Part shown: one piece after another, positions 41,376 through 50,267 of the stretch
How the letters are laid out: the number at the start of each line of letters is the position of its first letter
Position numbering within the stretch: the first letter of the stretch is position 1
Assembly (NCBI GenBank): GCA_050180895.1
Contig: JBFXDS010000003.1
Coordinates: forward strand, 186,001 to 250,000
Source: JBGPEQ01 sp050180895
Lineage (GTDB): Bacteria; Pseudomonadota; Alphaproteobacteria; Dongiales; Dongiaceae
Direction of reading: 5' to 3'
Length of the DNA: 64,000 bases
The notes under the pieces: model-generated
Database searches by the model: none
Told to the model about the DNA's origin: nothing
The model's input: only the letters and a program-made list of their open reading frames with translations
Translations under genes and position numbers: made by a program

Positions 41376-43460
41376 TCAGAACTGGCGTTGCCCGGCGCGG
41401 ATCCGCGCCGTCATGTTGGTAGCCGCCAGCAGTTCCGCGAGGCTGGTGACGCCGCGCTCCTCCAGGCGCTCGATCTGCCGGACGAGGATGGCGGCGGTGA
41501 CGAGGGCGTCGCCGAGCGCGCTGTGCCGCCGCAGGAAGTCGATGCCGAGACGGGCGGCGACCGCATCGAGCGAATGATCGGGCTCGGCCGGATCGATGAA
41601 GGCCGAGATCAGCAGGGTGTCGAGGATCGGCTGGTCGAATCGCAGGCCGCAGGCGACCGCGCCCTTCTCCAGGAACTTCAGGTCGAAGGCGGCGTTGTGG
41701 GCGACGAGGACGGCGTCGGCGGCGAAGGTCTGGAACTGCGGCAGCACCACTGCCAGGGGCGGCTTGTCGGCGACCATCTCGTCGGTGATGCCGTGGAACT
41801 CGATCGACGCCTTCGGAATCGGCCGGCCGGGATTGATCCGCCGGTCGAAGGTCTCCATCGTCAGCACGCGTCCGTTGACGACGCGCACCGCCCCCAGCTC
41901 GACGATGTCGTCGCCCTCCGACGGGCGCAGCCCCGTGGTCTCCAGATCGAACACCACAGAGGTGATCTGCCGCAGCGGCCGCTCGGCCCAGGCGCCGGTT
42001 GGCAGCGGTCGCTCCAGCAGGTCGAAGTCGTAGAGCTCCGGCCGGGCCGGATGCGGACGGGCGGGCGCCGCCGCGACCGGTTCGGCGGAGGACAGGGGAA
42101 GGCGCAGCAGCGCCTCGCCGGTGCGTCCGTGCTGGCTCCAGAGATCGCTGCCGTGCCGCTGCAGCACCGCCCGGCCGCTCAACGGGCCGAGGCCGCCGAC
42201 CAGCGGCCGGTCGAGCCAGTCCTCGATCGCCGCGGCGGGGACGGGCGCGCCTATCCAGATGATGTCGAGATAGACGCGCCGGTCCGCGCGCGGAAAGCTC
42301 ACGTCGAACTGCGAGATCCCCGAATGCTCGCAGAGCTGCCGCAGCAGGTGTTCGAGCAGGACGAGCAGCGACAGGCTGTCGCAATAGAGCCAGGCCGGCA
42401 GGCCGACGGCGGTCAGCCGCAACGGCGAACCGCCGGCGAGGCGCCGCTGCAGCGAGGCCAGGAGGTCGCTCGAATGGATCTCGGCCAACGGCCACTGGCC
42501 GCCGCCCGTTTCGCGATAGCCGCGGGCGAGAGATTCGAGCCGTTCGCTGAGGGCGGCGCTTTCGTCGAGGATCACGTTCTGGAACGTCGCCCGTTGTTCG
42601 CGCGGCAGGTCCGGGTGATGGGCGACGGTCTCGATGGCGGCCCGCAGGTTGGCGAGCGGCGCCCGCAGGCCTTCCGTGGCCAGCTGCAGCAGGTCGTCGC
42701 GCCGCGCCGCGGCGGCCATCTCGCCGCCGACGTCGCGCAGGGCCAGGACATAGCCGGCCGGCAGCCGGTCGGTACCGAGGACGAGACCGAGGCGCGCCTG
42801 CAGCAACCGCCGCCCGTCGGCGGTGCCGCAGACGAACTTGCCGCCGATGGCGGCGACGGCGACCGGTCGATGGCGGAGCCGATCCAGCGCGTACTCGACC
42901 GGCTCCCGGGTAAGGGCGGTGAAGATCGACCGGCCCAGCCCGAGGGCGAGCGGCGGGTCGATGAGTGCGGCGGCGGCCTGATTGTAGAGCAGGATCTGAT
43001 GCTGCAGGTTGCAGACGATGACGCCTTCGCTGAGATCGAGCAGGACGGCCTCGAGGTGGCGCTTCTGCTCCTCGGCGCGCTCCGTCGCGTCGCGCAGCGC
43101 CGCGGCATTCTCCTGCGACGCGCGCTGCAGGCGCTGCCGCACCACCGCCACGGCCGCGGCGAGATCGCCCAGCCAGTGCCGCCGGCCCAGCTGCAGGCCG
43201 TGATCGGGGTTGTCGCGGGCAATGACCAGGAGATCGAGCGCCAGACGGTCGAGCGGCGCGGCGACGCGGCTGTGCAGCAGCCAGAAGACGGCGAGAACGC
43301 CCGCGAGAACCACGGCGCCGGCGACGGCGGCGGCCGAGGCCGTCGGCTGTCCGAGCGCCAGGGCCAGCACGCTCATCGTCGCGAGGACGAGACCGGCAAG
43401 CGCCGTGCCCAGACGCAACAGCCAGGTCGAGGCGCGACCGGTCGTCTGGCCATCCGCCAC
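41376..43460 (-). CDS. Membrane pseudo-histidine-kinase/PAS protein fused to a DEDDh 3'-5' exonuclease
   Basis: 694 residues. Two membrane segments (about 13-60), a helical linker, a PAS-like domain (about 120-230, LEAVLLDLSEGVIVCNLQHQ), then a kinase-like helical pair in which the phospho-His motif SHxLRTPL reads TEGLRAPL, so the His is lost, and a weak ATPase-like region. Residues about 500-660 are a DnaQ/PolC-type exonuclease with Asp505 and Glu507 (VVFDLETTG), Asp in AHNAAFDLKF and His-x4-Asp in RHSALGDA. Starts at GTG 43460, just after the response regulator stop. Similar exonuclease genes accompany actP in other proteobacteria; the role is unknown. Confidence 0.87.
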   Translation of the reverse strand: MADGQTTGRASTWLLRLGTALAGLVLATMSVLALALGQPTASAAAVAGAVVLAGVLAVFWLLHSRVAAPLDRLALDLLVIARDNPDHGLQLGRRHWLGDLAAAVAVVRQRLQRASQENAAALRDATERAEEQKRHLEAVLLDLSEGVIVCNLQHQILLYNQAAAALIDPPLALGLGRSIFTALTREPVEYALDRLRHRPVAVAAIGGKFVCGTADGRRLLQARLGLVLGTDRLPAGYVLALRDVGGEMAAAARRDDLLQLATEGLRAPLANLRAAIETVAHHPDLPREQRATFQNVILDESAALSERLESLARGYRETGGGQWPLAEIHSSDLLASLQRRLAGGSPLRLTAVGLPAWLYCDSLSLLVLLEHLLRQLCEHSGISQFDVSFPRADRRVYLDIIWIGAPVPAAAIEDWLDRPLVGGLGPLSGRAVLQRHGSDLWSQHGRTGEALLRLPLSSAEPVAAAPARPHPARPELYDFDLLERPLPTGAWAERPLRQITSVVFDLETTGLRPSEGDDIVELGAVRVVNGRVLTMETFDRRINPGRPIPKASIEFHGITDEMVADKPPLAVVLPQFQTFAADAVLVAHNAAFDLKFLEKGAVACGLRFDQPILDTLLISAFIDPAEPDHSLDAVAARLGIDFLRRHSALGDALVTAAILVRQIERLEERGVTSLAELLAATNMTARIRAGQRQF

Positions 43461-43465
43461 GGCGA

Positions 43466-43842
43466 TCAGTCCCGTGGCGTCACGAGCAGCTGCCTCACCC
43501 GCTCCACGACCTCGCGCGTCGAGAACGGCTTGGTGATGTAGTCGTCGGCGCCCAGCGCCAGCCCCTTGTCGCGCTCGATGTCGCGGCCCTTGGCGGTGAG
43601 CATGATGATGCGCATGCCCGCCCATGCCGGATTGGCGCGCACGGTCTGACAGACATCGAAGCCGTCGCGCTTGGGCATCATGGCGTCGAGCAGCACAGAT
43701 CGGGCGGCTCCGCGGCGATGGCCGCCAGGGCGGCCTCGCCGTCGTTGGCGACGCGCACGCGATAGCCCGCCTGCTTCATCAGGAACTCGAGCGACAGGAC
43801 GATGCTCGCCTCGTCGTCCACGACCAGAACGGACGCAGCCAT
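43466..43842 (-). pseudogene. Single-domain response regulator broken by a 1-nt deletion
   Basis: From ATG 43842 the frame reads MAASVLVVDDEASIVLSLEF...AAEPPDL, then goes out of frame and stops; the rest, VLLDAMMPKRDGFDVCQ...IIMLTAKGRDIERD...DDYITKPFSTREVVERVRQLL, continues in another frame to the stop at 43466. Comparing with PDLVLLD expected for a receiver, one base is missing at about 43696 (GATCT-GTGCTG), immediately before the phospho-acceptor Asp. The intact product would be a CheY-like receiver of about 125 residues. Either a real null mutation or a sequencing error. Confidence 0.88.
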
Positions 43843-43983
43843 CGGCGCGGCCTTCCCCGTTGTTGGCGCGGTTCCCCGCCGGATTGCAGTCCGGCGGGGA
43901 ACGGCGCTTTTCCGCGGCGACGATGCTAGCACAGGATCGGCGACTCCGGGCAACCGGCCGCCGATCCCCCGAGGGCGGGCGCG

Positions 43984-45579
43984 CTATGTCGCCCCGAAAT
44001 GCACGCGGTGCTCGACCTCGGCGTACCTCTCCGACGCCGTCTTCTCTGGGCGCAGCAGCGAGACGAGAATGCCCGCGAGGAACGCCAGCGGAATGCTGAC
44101 GATCGCTGGGTTCTTGAGGCCGAACCACGCCGTCTCGTTCTTCAGGATGTCGATCTGCACGGTCGGCGACACGTAGATCAGGATCAGCGCCGCCGCCGTG
44201 CCGGCGACGATGCTGGCCACCGCGCCGGCCGTCGTGCACTTCTTCCAGAAGACGGAGAGCAGCAGGGCCGGCAGGTTGGCGCTCGCGGCGATAGCGAAGG
44301 CGAGGCCGACCATGAAGGCGACGTTCTGCCCCTCGAAGGTGATGCCCAGCACGATGGCGATGATGCCGACCGCGATGGCGGCGATGCGGGCGACGTTGAG
44401 CTGCTCCTTCTCGGGCGCATGGCCCGCGCGGACGACGTTGACCCAGATGTCGTGGGCGAGCGCCGCCGAGGCGGCCAGGGTCAGGCCGGCGACGACCGCC
44501 AGGATGGTGGCGAAGGCGACGGCCGAGATGAAGCCGAGGAAGGTCTCGCCGCCGACGGCTTCGGCCAGCAGCGGCGCCGCCATGTTGCCGCCCTTGTCGA
44601 TCGCCGTGATCACCTGCGGCCCAACCAGCACCATCGCGCCGAAGCCGAGGATGAAGGTGAGCAGATAGAAGAAGCCGATCAGGCCGGTGGCGTAGAACAC
44701 CGATTTCCGCGCCGCCTTGGCGTCCGGCACCGTATAGAACCGCATGAGGATGTGCGGCAGGCCGGCGGTGCCGAACATCAGCGCCAGCCCGAGCGAGAAC
44801 GCGTCCCAGGGGTTGGTGATCAGCGAGCCGGGGGCGAGCACGTCCACGGCGGGCTTGGCCGCCGCCGCCGTCGCGGCGGCGTCGACCGCGGGAGCGGCGG
44901 CCGTGTTGTACAGCTCGGCTGCCCTGGCGAACAGCGCCACCGGGTTGAAGCTGAAGTAGGACAACACGAGGATGCAGAGCAGGAACGCGCCGCCCAGCAG
45001 CAGGATCGCCTTGATGATCTGCACCCAGGTGGTGGCGATCATGCCGCCGAACAGCACATAGAGCAGCATGACGACGCCGACGATGATGACGGCGATGCTG
45101 TAGTCGAACCCGAACAGCAGCTTGATCAGGTTGCCGGCGCCGACCATCTGGGCGATCAGATAGAATGTGACGGTCGCCAGGGTACCGAACGCCGCCGCCA
45201 GCCGCACGGGCGTCTGCCGCAGGCGATAGGCGACCACGTCGGCGAAGGTGTACTTGCCGAGATTGCGCAGCGGCTCGGCGATCAGGAACAGCACGATCGG
45301 CCAGCCGACGAGCCAGCCGGTGGCATAGATCAGGCCGTCGAAGCCCTTGACGGCGACCAGCCCGGCGATACCGAGGAAGCTCGCCGCGCTCATGTAGTCG
45401 CCGGCCAGGGCGAAGCCGTTCTGGCCGGCGGTGATGTTGCCGCCGGCGGCGTAGTATTCCCGCGTCGACTTGGTCCGCTTGGCCGCCCAGTAGGTGATGC
45501 CGAGGGTGAGGCCGATGAAGACCAGGAAGAAGGCGATCGAGACGGCGCTGACTTGCCCGACTGTCGTTTCCGGTGTCAT
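43984..45579 (-). CDS. actP: Cation/acetate symporter
   Basis: 531 residues, about 13 membrane segments, sodium:solute symporter family. ActP imports acetate and other short carboxylates with a cation. Typical stretches: YYAAGGNITAGQNGFALAGDYMSAASFLG, GMIATTWVQIIKAILLL and GLPHILMRFYTVPDAKAARKSVFYA. Its ATG overlaps the yjcH stop (ATGA, 45576-45579). Upstream of the regulator and kinase genes in the same direction (141-bp gap). Confidence 0.97.
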   Translation of the reverse strand: MTPETTVGQVSAVSIAFFLVFIGLTLGITYWAAKRTKSTREYYAAGGNITAGQNGFALAGDYMSAASFLGIAGLVAVKGFDGLIYATGWLVGWPIVLFLIAEPLRNLGKYTFADVVAYRLRQTPVRLAAAFGTLATVTFYLIAQMVGAGNLIKLLFGFDYSIAVIIVGVVMLLYVLFGGMIATTWVQIIKAILLLGGAFLLCILVLSYFSFNPVALFARAAELYNTAAAPAVDAAATAAAAKPAVDVLAPGSLITNPWDAFSLGLALMFGTAGLPHILMRFYTVPDAKAARKSVFYATGLIGFFYLLTFILGFGAMVLVGPQVITAIDKGGNMAAPLLAEAVGGETFLGFISAVAFATILAVVAGLTLAASAALAHDIWVNVVRAGHAPEKEQLNVARIAAIAVGIIAIVLGITFEGQNVAFMVGLAFAIAASANLPALLLSVFWKKCTTAGAVASIVAGTAAALILIYVSPTVQIDILKNETAWFGLKNPAIVSIPLAFLAGILVSLLRPEKTASERYAEVEHRVHFGAT

Positions 45580-45854
45580 GGCTTACCCCGCATGTTTTCG
45601 ATGGCCGGGTCGTAGACCCTGTTCGCCCAGCGGACGTAGATGTAGGTGAGCAGCCAGGCGCCGACGATGACCAGGGCGCCGAGCAGGATTCCGATGCTCA
45701 GGCCGGCCGTCAGCAGTTCCCCGAGGAATTCCTTCCCGAACGCCACCAGGGCGATGAAGCCGAAATAGATGACGACCATGAGCAGCGTCAGAGTCATGGC
45801 CACACGCGTGCGGCGCGCCGAAAGGGCGCGCAATGCGGAAGATCTGTCGTCCAT
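45576..45854 (-). CDS. yjcH: DUF485 membrane protein, YjcH family
   Basis: 92 residues, two membrane segments (about 20-40 TLTLLMVVIYFGFIALVAFG and 55-78). DUF485 proteins are almost always encoded just before actP and overlap it, as here, and probably assist the symporter. The ATG at 45854 (MDDRSSALRALSARRTRVAM) follows AGGAGG. Confidence 0.95.
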   Translation of the reverse strand: MDDRSSALRALSARRTRVAMTLTLLMVVIYFGFIALVAFGKEFLGELLTAGLSIGILLGALVIVGAWLLTYIYVRWANRVYDPAIENMRGKP

Positions 45855-45970
45855 CGGAACCTCCTGAGGATCGGCGCCACGGTCCGGTCGCCGGCGGCCG
45901 ATGCCGGCATCGGACCCGCCCTTACCCGTCGGCGCAGCCCGCAATATGGCTCCGAGCCGACCTCCGGCGT

Positions 45971-45984
45971 TTGACTTGCATCAA
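45971..45984. promoter_or_regulatory. FNR/Crp-type box between yjcH and the DUF294 gene
   Basis: TTGACTTGCATCAA matches the FNR/ANR-type consensus TTGAT-N4-ATCAA at nine of ten conserved positions. It is 22 bp before the DUF294 gene start and 116 bp before yjcH, so it could control either or both. It suggests oxygen- or redox-linked regulation of the acetate module. Confidence 0.55.
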
Positions 45985-46006
45985 TCGGCGGCGTTCTTTT
46001 CGCCCC

Positions 46007-47473
46007 ATGAGCGCCCTTGCCACCTGGTTCCGCCAGCGGGTCGCCGACGCCATGCAGGTCGAGATCGTGATCGGCCGTGAGGACGAGACGCTGATCGGCG
46101 TCGTCGGGCGGATGCGGGCCGGCGATGCCGGCTGCGCCGTGATCGTCGACGCCGCCGGCCTTGCCGTCGGGCTGCTGGATGCCCGCGACATCCTCCGCGG
46201 CGTCGTCTTCGAGGCCTCGCCCGAGCGGCCCGTGCGCAGCGCCCTCGCGGCAGGTCCGTCGGTCGTGCGGGTGGAGGACCTGCTCTATCTCGCCGTTGCG
46301 CGCATGGTGCGCGACGGCGCCGCGGCGGTCATTGCCGTCGATCCCGCTGGCCGCCCGCGCGGCGTCCTGCGCCGCGATGCGGCGCTCGGCATGGCCCTGG
46401 GCGGCGTGTTGGAGGCGCTGGCGCGGGCCGACCTCGGCGACGATCTGGCTGGACTAGCGGCGGCCAAGGCGGCGCAGCCGGCGGTCGCGGCGGCGCTGCA
46501 GGCGGAGAACCAGCCGGCGCAAGCCGCGCTCGAATTCATCAACACGGCAAACCTGGCGGCCGTCGCGCGAACCTGCGAGATGGCGCGCGCCGGGCTCGCC
46601 GCCGACGGGTGGGGCGAGCCGCCGGTGGCGTTCGCCGTCATCGTCATGGGCTCGGCCGGGCGCGGGGAAAGCCTGCTCTCTCCCGACCAGGACAACGGCA
46701 TCATTCTAGCCGATCATCCGGCGGCGGCGGGCACCCGAATCGGCGACTATGTCGCCGAGTTTGCCCGACGGCTGACCCGCGACCTCGCGGCCGTCGGATT
46801 TCCGCTCTGCGCCGGCAAGGTCATGGCCACCAATCCGGCCTGGCGGATGACTCTGACAGAATGGCGCACGCAGGTCGACGAGTGGGCGCGCGCGCGGACC
46901 AACCTCGCCATTCTCAATGCCGACATCTTCTTCGATTTCCGCTGCGCCTACGGCGACGCGGCGCTGGCCGCCGAGCTGCGGCGGCATGTGACGCGCGCGG
47001 CGCAGGGCAACGGACCCTTCCTCAACCAGATGGCCTGGCGGCAGAGCGAGGAAGGCTCGAGCGTCGGCTTGTTCGGCCGCCTGATCGGGCGCGAGGGAGA
47101 GGGGGGCGATGCCATCGATCTCAAGCTCCACGGCACCCTGCCGCTGGTGGAATCGGTACGGCTGCTGGCCCTGTGGGCCGGGATCGAGGAGACGGGAACG
47201 GCGCCGCGCCTGGAGGCGCTGCTCGGCCGCCAGGCGATCGGGCGCGTCGACCATGACGAACTGCTGGACGTGTTCGACCTCCTCGTCAGCCTGCTGCTGC
47301 GGCGCCAGGCAAGCGACGCGCTCGCCGGGCGGCCGGCGGGCACGATGCTGGTGCCCGGAACGCTGTCGCGGCGCGAGAACGAGCGGCTGGTCGAGGCGCT
47401 GCGGCGGATCGAGGCGTTCCGCAAGCATGTCTCGGCACGCCTGCTCGGCGCGTTCACCGGCCCTGGGCTGTGA
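46007..47473 (+). CDS. CBS-pair / DUF294 nucleotidyltransferase-like protein
   Basis: 488 residues. Two CBS-like repeats (about 15-130) are followed by a DUF294 nucleotidyltransferase domain (about 175-310) with FAVIVMGSAGRGESLLSPDQDNGIILAD, the GSxxRxE...DxD active-site pattern, and a DUF294_C helical domain (about 330-480). This family resembles the GlnD uridylyltransferase domain and occurs beside yjcH-actP and an exonuclease gene in many proteobacteria, so it belongs to the acetate module. Target unknown. Divergent from yjcH behind an FNR-like box. Confidence 0.92.
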   Translation: MSALATWFRQRVADAMQVEIVIGREDETLIGVVGRMRAGDAGCAVIVDAAGLAVGLLDARDILRGVVFEASPERPVRSALAAGPSVVRVEDLLYLAVARMVRDGAAAVIAVDPAGRPRGVLRRDAALGMALGGVLEALARADLGDDLAGLAAAKAAQPAVAAALQAENQPAQAALEFINTANLAAVARTCEMARAGLAADGWGEPPVAFAVIVMGSAGRGESLLSPDQDNGIILADHPAAAGTRIGDYVAEFARRLTRDLAAVGFPLCAGKVMATNPAWRMTLTEWRTQVDEWARARTNLAILNADIFFDFRCAYGDAALAAELRRHVTRAAQGNGPFLNQMAWRQSEEGSSVGLFGRLIGREGEGGDAIDLKLHGTLPLVESVRLLALWAGIEETGTAPRLEALLGRQAIGRVDHDELLDVFDLLVSLLLRRQASDALAGRPAGTMLVPGTLSRRENERLVEALRRIEAFRKHVSARLLGAFTGPGL

Positions 47474-47485
47474 CTGGCGCGCCGG

Positions 47486-49285
47486 TTACCCGACCCTGTC
47501 GTAGAGCCGTGCGAGCATGTCGCCGTAGCGCTCGCGGATCACGTGGCGGCGGATCTTCAGCGACGGCGTCAGCATGGCGTTGTCGGTGGTGAAGGGCTCC
47601 GGCGCGACGGCGAAGCGGCGGATGCGCTCGATCGGCGACAGCTTGGCGTTGACGCGGTCGACGGCGGCGCCGAGCGCGCGCAGCAGGTCGGCATCCTCGG
47701 CGAGGGCGGACAGATCGCCGGGCTTTCCGCCGCCGCGGGACCAGCGGGCCAGGAATTCGGCCTCGGGCACCAGCAGCGCCACCAGATGCGGCCGCTTGTC
47801 GCCATGCACCATCGCTTGGCCGATCTCCGGCTCGAGGCAGAGGAAGCCCTCGATCCGCGCGGGCGAGACGTTGTCGCCGCCGGAGAAGACGATGATGTCC
47901 TTCTTGCGGTCGGTGATCTGCAGATAGCCGTCCTCGTCGAGGGCGCCGATGTCGCCGGTGTGCAGCCAGCCGTCCCGGATCGCGGCCGCGGTCGCGGCGG
48001 GATCGCTCCAGTAGCCCTGCATCACCGACTCGCCGCGCACGAGGATCTCGCCGTCCGCGGCGATCGCTACCTCGATGCCCTCAAGCGGCGGCCCGACGGT
48101 ATGGAGCTTCACCTTGTGGGGCGGGTTGACGCTGACGATGGGCGAGGTTTCCGTCTGACCGTAGCCCTGCAGCAGCCGGATGCCGAGCGCGGTGAAGAAC
48201 AGGCCGATCTCGATGTTGAGGGCGGCGCCGCCGGAGATCATGGCCTTGAGGCGGCCACCGAAGCGGCGACGCACCTTGTCGCGCACCAATCTCTCGACGA
48301 CGATGTCCTGCAGGCGCTGCAGCAGCGACAGGCTGCGCGGCCGCTCGTAGCGCCGGCGCCCGAGCGCCACGGCCAGCTCGAAGAGGCGCCGCCGCAGGCC
48401 GCTGCTCTTCTCGGTGGCGCGGGTGATGCGCTGATGCATCACCTCGTAGAGACGCGGCACCGCCAGCATCAGGGTCGGCCGCGCCTCGGCGAGGTTGTCG
48501 AGCAGCCGGTCCACGCTTTCGGCATAGTAGATCTGGGCGCCGAGCGACACCGGCAGGAACTGCCCGGCGGTGTGCTCGTAGGAATGCGACAGCGGCAGGA
48601 AGGACAGGAACACCTCCTCGCCCAGCCCGAATTCCGCCAGCAGGCGCTTGCAGCCCCCGAGGTTGCTCAGGATCGAGCCGTGGGTGAGCACGACGCCCTT
48701 GGGCGTGCCGCCGGTGCCGGAGGTGTAGATGAAGCAGCAGGGATCGCCGCGCTTCAGCAGGGCGATGCGCTCGTCGACCTCGCTCTCCGGCCGCTTGGCG
48801 CCCTGGACGAGCATCTGGCTCCAGCCGATCACCTGGACCGGCGGCTCCTGCGCCAGGTCGAGCGGCTCCATGCTGACGATGAAGCGCAGCTCCGGGCTCT
48901 CGATCGCCGCCGGCAGGAGCCGCCGCGCGATCGCCTTGCCGGAGATGATGGCGCCGGTCGCGCCGCTATGCGTCAGCACATGCTGGTGGTCGGCCGCGGT
49001 ATTGGTGGTGAAGGCCGGCACCGTGACCGCGCCGGCGGCCATGATCGCGTGGTCCGCGATCAGCCATTCCGGCCGATTCTCCGCGACCAGCGCGATGCGG
49101 TCGCCGGGTGCGATCCCGATATCGATCAGGCCGCGCGCCAGCAGGCTGACCTGCCGGCCGGCATCGCCATAGCTGAGCGGCCGGTAGGCGCCGTCTTCCT
49201 TGCGCCAGAGGAAGGGTTTGCCGGACAGGCGCGCGGCCTGCTGGAAGAACATCTCCGGCAGGCTGCGCAATGCTTGATAGTCCAT
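47486..49285 (-). CDS. AMP-dependent (long-chain) acyl-CoA synthetase
   Basis: 599 residues. P-loop CCFIYTSGTGGTPKGVVLTHG, FLPLSHSYEHTAGQF, GYGQTETSPIVSVN and GWLHTGDIGALDEDGYLQITDRKKDIIVFSGGDNVSPARIE define an ANL-superfamily ligase of the FadD15/long-chain type. It activates a fatty acid to acyl-AMP, then acyl-CoA. Located convergent with the DUF294 gene, 12 bp away, at the edge of the acetate module; length and sequence fit long-chain rather than acetyl-CoA synthetase. Start at 49285 (MDYQALRSLPEMF). Confidence 0.94.
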   Translation of the reverse strand: MDYQALRSLPEMFFQQAARLSGKPFLWRKEDGAYRPLSYGDAGRQVSLLARGLIDIGIAPGDRIALVAENRPEWLIADHAIMAAGAVTVPAFTTNTAADHQHVLTHSGATGAIISGKAIARRLLPAAIESPELRFIVSMEPLDLAQEPPVQVIGWSQMLVQGAKRPESEVDERIALLKRGDPCCFIYTSGTGGTPKGVVLTHGSILSNLGGCKRLLAEFGLGEEVFLSFLPLSHSYEHTAGQFLPVSLGAQIYYAESVDRLLDNLAEARPTLMLAVPRLYEVMHQRITRATEKSSGLRRRLFELAVALGRRRYERPRSLSLLQRLQDIVVERLVRDKVRRRFGGRLKAMISGGAALNIEIGLFFTALGIRLLQGYGQTETSPIVSVNPPHKVKLHTVGPPLEGIEVAIAADGEILVRGESVMQGYWSDPAATAAAIRDGWLHTGDIGALDEDGYLQITDRKKDIIVFSGGDNVSPARIEGFLCLEPEIGQAMVHGDKRPHLVALLVPEAEFLARWSRGGGKPGDLSALAEDADLLRALGAAVDRVNAKLSPIERIRRFAVAPEPFTTDNAMLTPSLKIRRHVIRERYGDMLARLYDRVG

Positions 49286-49414
49286 CCGGGCTGATGACGG
49301 CGGGAAGCGGCGAACGGCCGTCACCTATAGCGCGGCCGGTCGCTGTTGGGGAAGGCGGCTGTTCAGGGCGGGACCGCGTTGCTAGGGTGCCGCCGGCAAG
49401 GAGCGGGGAGCAGC

Positions 49415-50251
49415 ATGACCGAGCGGTATCTGACGGGACGCAGCGCCATGGTCACCGGCGGCGCGTCGGGCCAGGGACGCGCGATCGCGCTGGCGCTGGC
49501 CGAGCGGGGCGCGCATGTCGCGATCGGCTCCTACCTCGCCTCGCAGGGGACATTGCCGACGGACGAGGACAGCTATTTCCCGCCGCGGGCCGAACTCGAC
49601 GCGGTCTGCCGCGAGATCGAGACGCAGGGCGTCAAGGCGGTCGGCTGCGATCTCGACGTGCGGCGGATGGAGTCGGTCGAAGCCTTCCACGGTGCGGCCG
49701 TCGCCGCCTTCGGCCGCGTCGATATCCTCGTCAACGTCGCCGGCATCGCCGCCGAGCAGCCGATCTGCGGCCACAGCGAGGCGCTCTGGCTCGATATCAT
49801 CGACACCAATCTCAGCGGCTACTTCCGCACCACGCGCCTCTGCCTGCCCGACATGATCGAGCGCAAATGGGGCAGGATCGTCAATATCGCCTCAACCGCG
49901 GCCTCGGTCGGGGCCAAGGACAATCCGGCCTACTGCGCCTCGAAGGCGGGCATCCTCGGGCTGACGCGCTGCGTCGCCCTGGAGGGGGCGCCGCACGGCA
50001 TCACCTGCAACGCCATCAGCCCCGGCTTCGTCAACACCAGGATGCTGCGCTCCTCGGTGCGGCGCTGGCTCGCCGCCGAGGGCAGCGGGCGGACGGAGGA
50101 GGACTACATCGCCGGCATCGCCGCCGGCTATCCGCGCAAGAGCATCATCGAGCCCGAGGAGATCGGCGAAGTCGCCGCCTTCCTTTGCCGGGACGCGTCC
50201 TCCGGCATCAACGCGGAAGACATCACCGTCGCCGCCGGCTCGCTGTGGTGA
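49415..50251 (+). CDS. SDR family oxidoreductase with an N-terminal loop insertion
   Basis: 278 residues. AMVTGGASGQGRAIALAL cofactor motif, NVAGIA, Ser in NIASTAASVG and Tyr-x3-Lys in AYCASKAGIL, ending NAEDITVAAGSLW. A stretch of about 20 residues after the second strand (TLPTDEDSYFPPRAELDAV) is longer than usual and resembles SDRs of sugar or terpenoid alcohol oxidation. GGGGAG precedes the ATG at 49415. Followed after 16 bp by a second SDR, so co-transcribed. Confidence 0.93.
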   Translation: MTERYLTGRSAMVTGGASGQGRAIALALAERGAHVAIGSYLASQGTLPTDEDSYFPPRAELDAVCREIETQGVKAVGCDLDVRRMESVEAFHGAAVAAFGRVDILVNVAGIAAEQPICGHSEALWLDIIDTNLSGYFRTTRLCLPDMIERKWGRIVNIASTAASVGAKDNPAYCASKAGILGLTRCVALEGAPHGITCNAISPGFVNTRMLRSSVRRWLAAEGSGRTEEDYIAGIAAGYPRKSIIEPEEIGEVAAFLCRDASSGINAEDITVAAGSLW

Positions 50252-50267
50252 CGGACAGGAGGTTGCC

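Noticed and set aside
47486..49285. Calling the AMP-forming ligase acetyl-CoA synthetase (acs) because of the acetate context
   Set aside because: Length and motifs match long-chain acyl-CoA synthetases; acs proteins are longer with different signatures.
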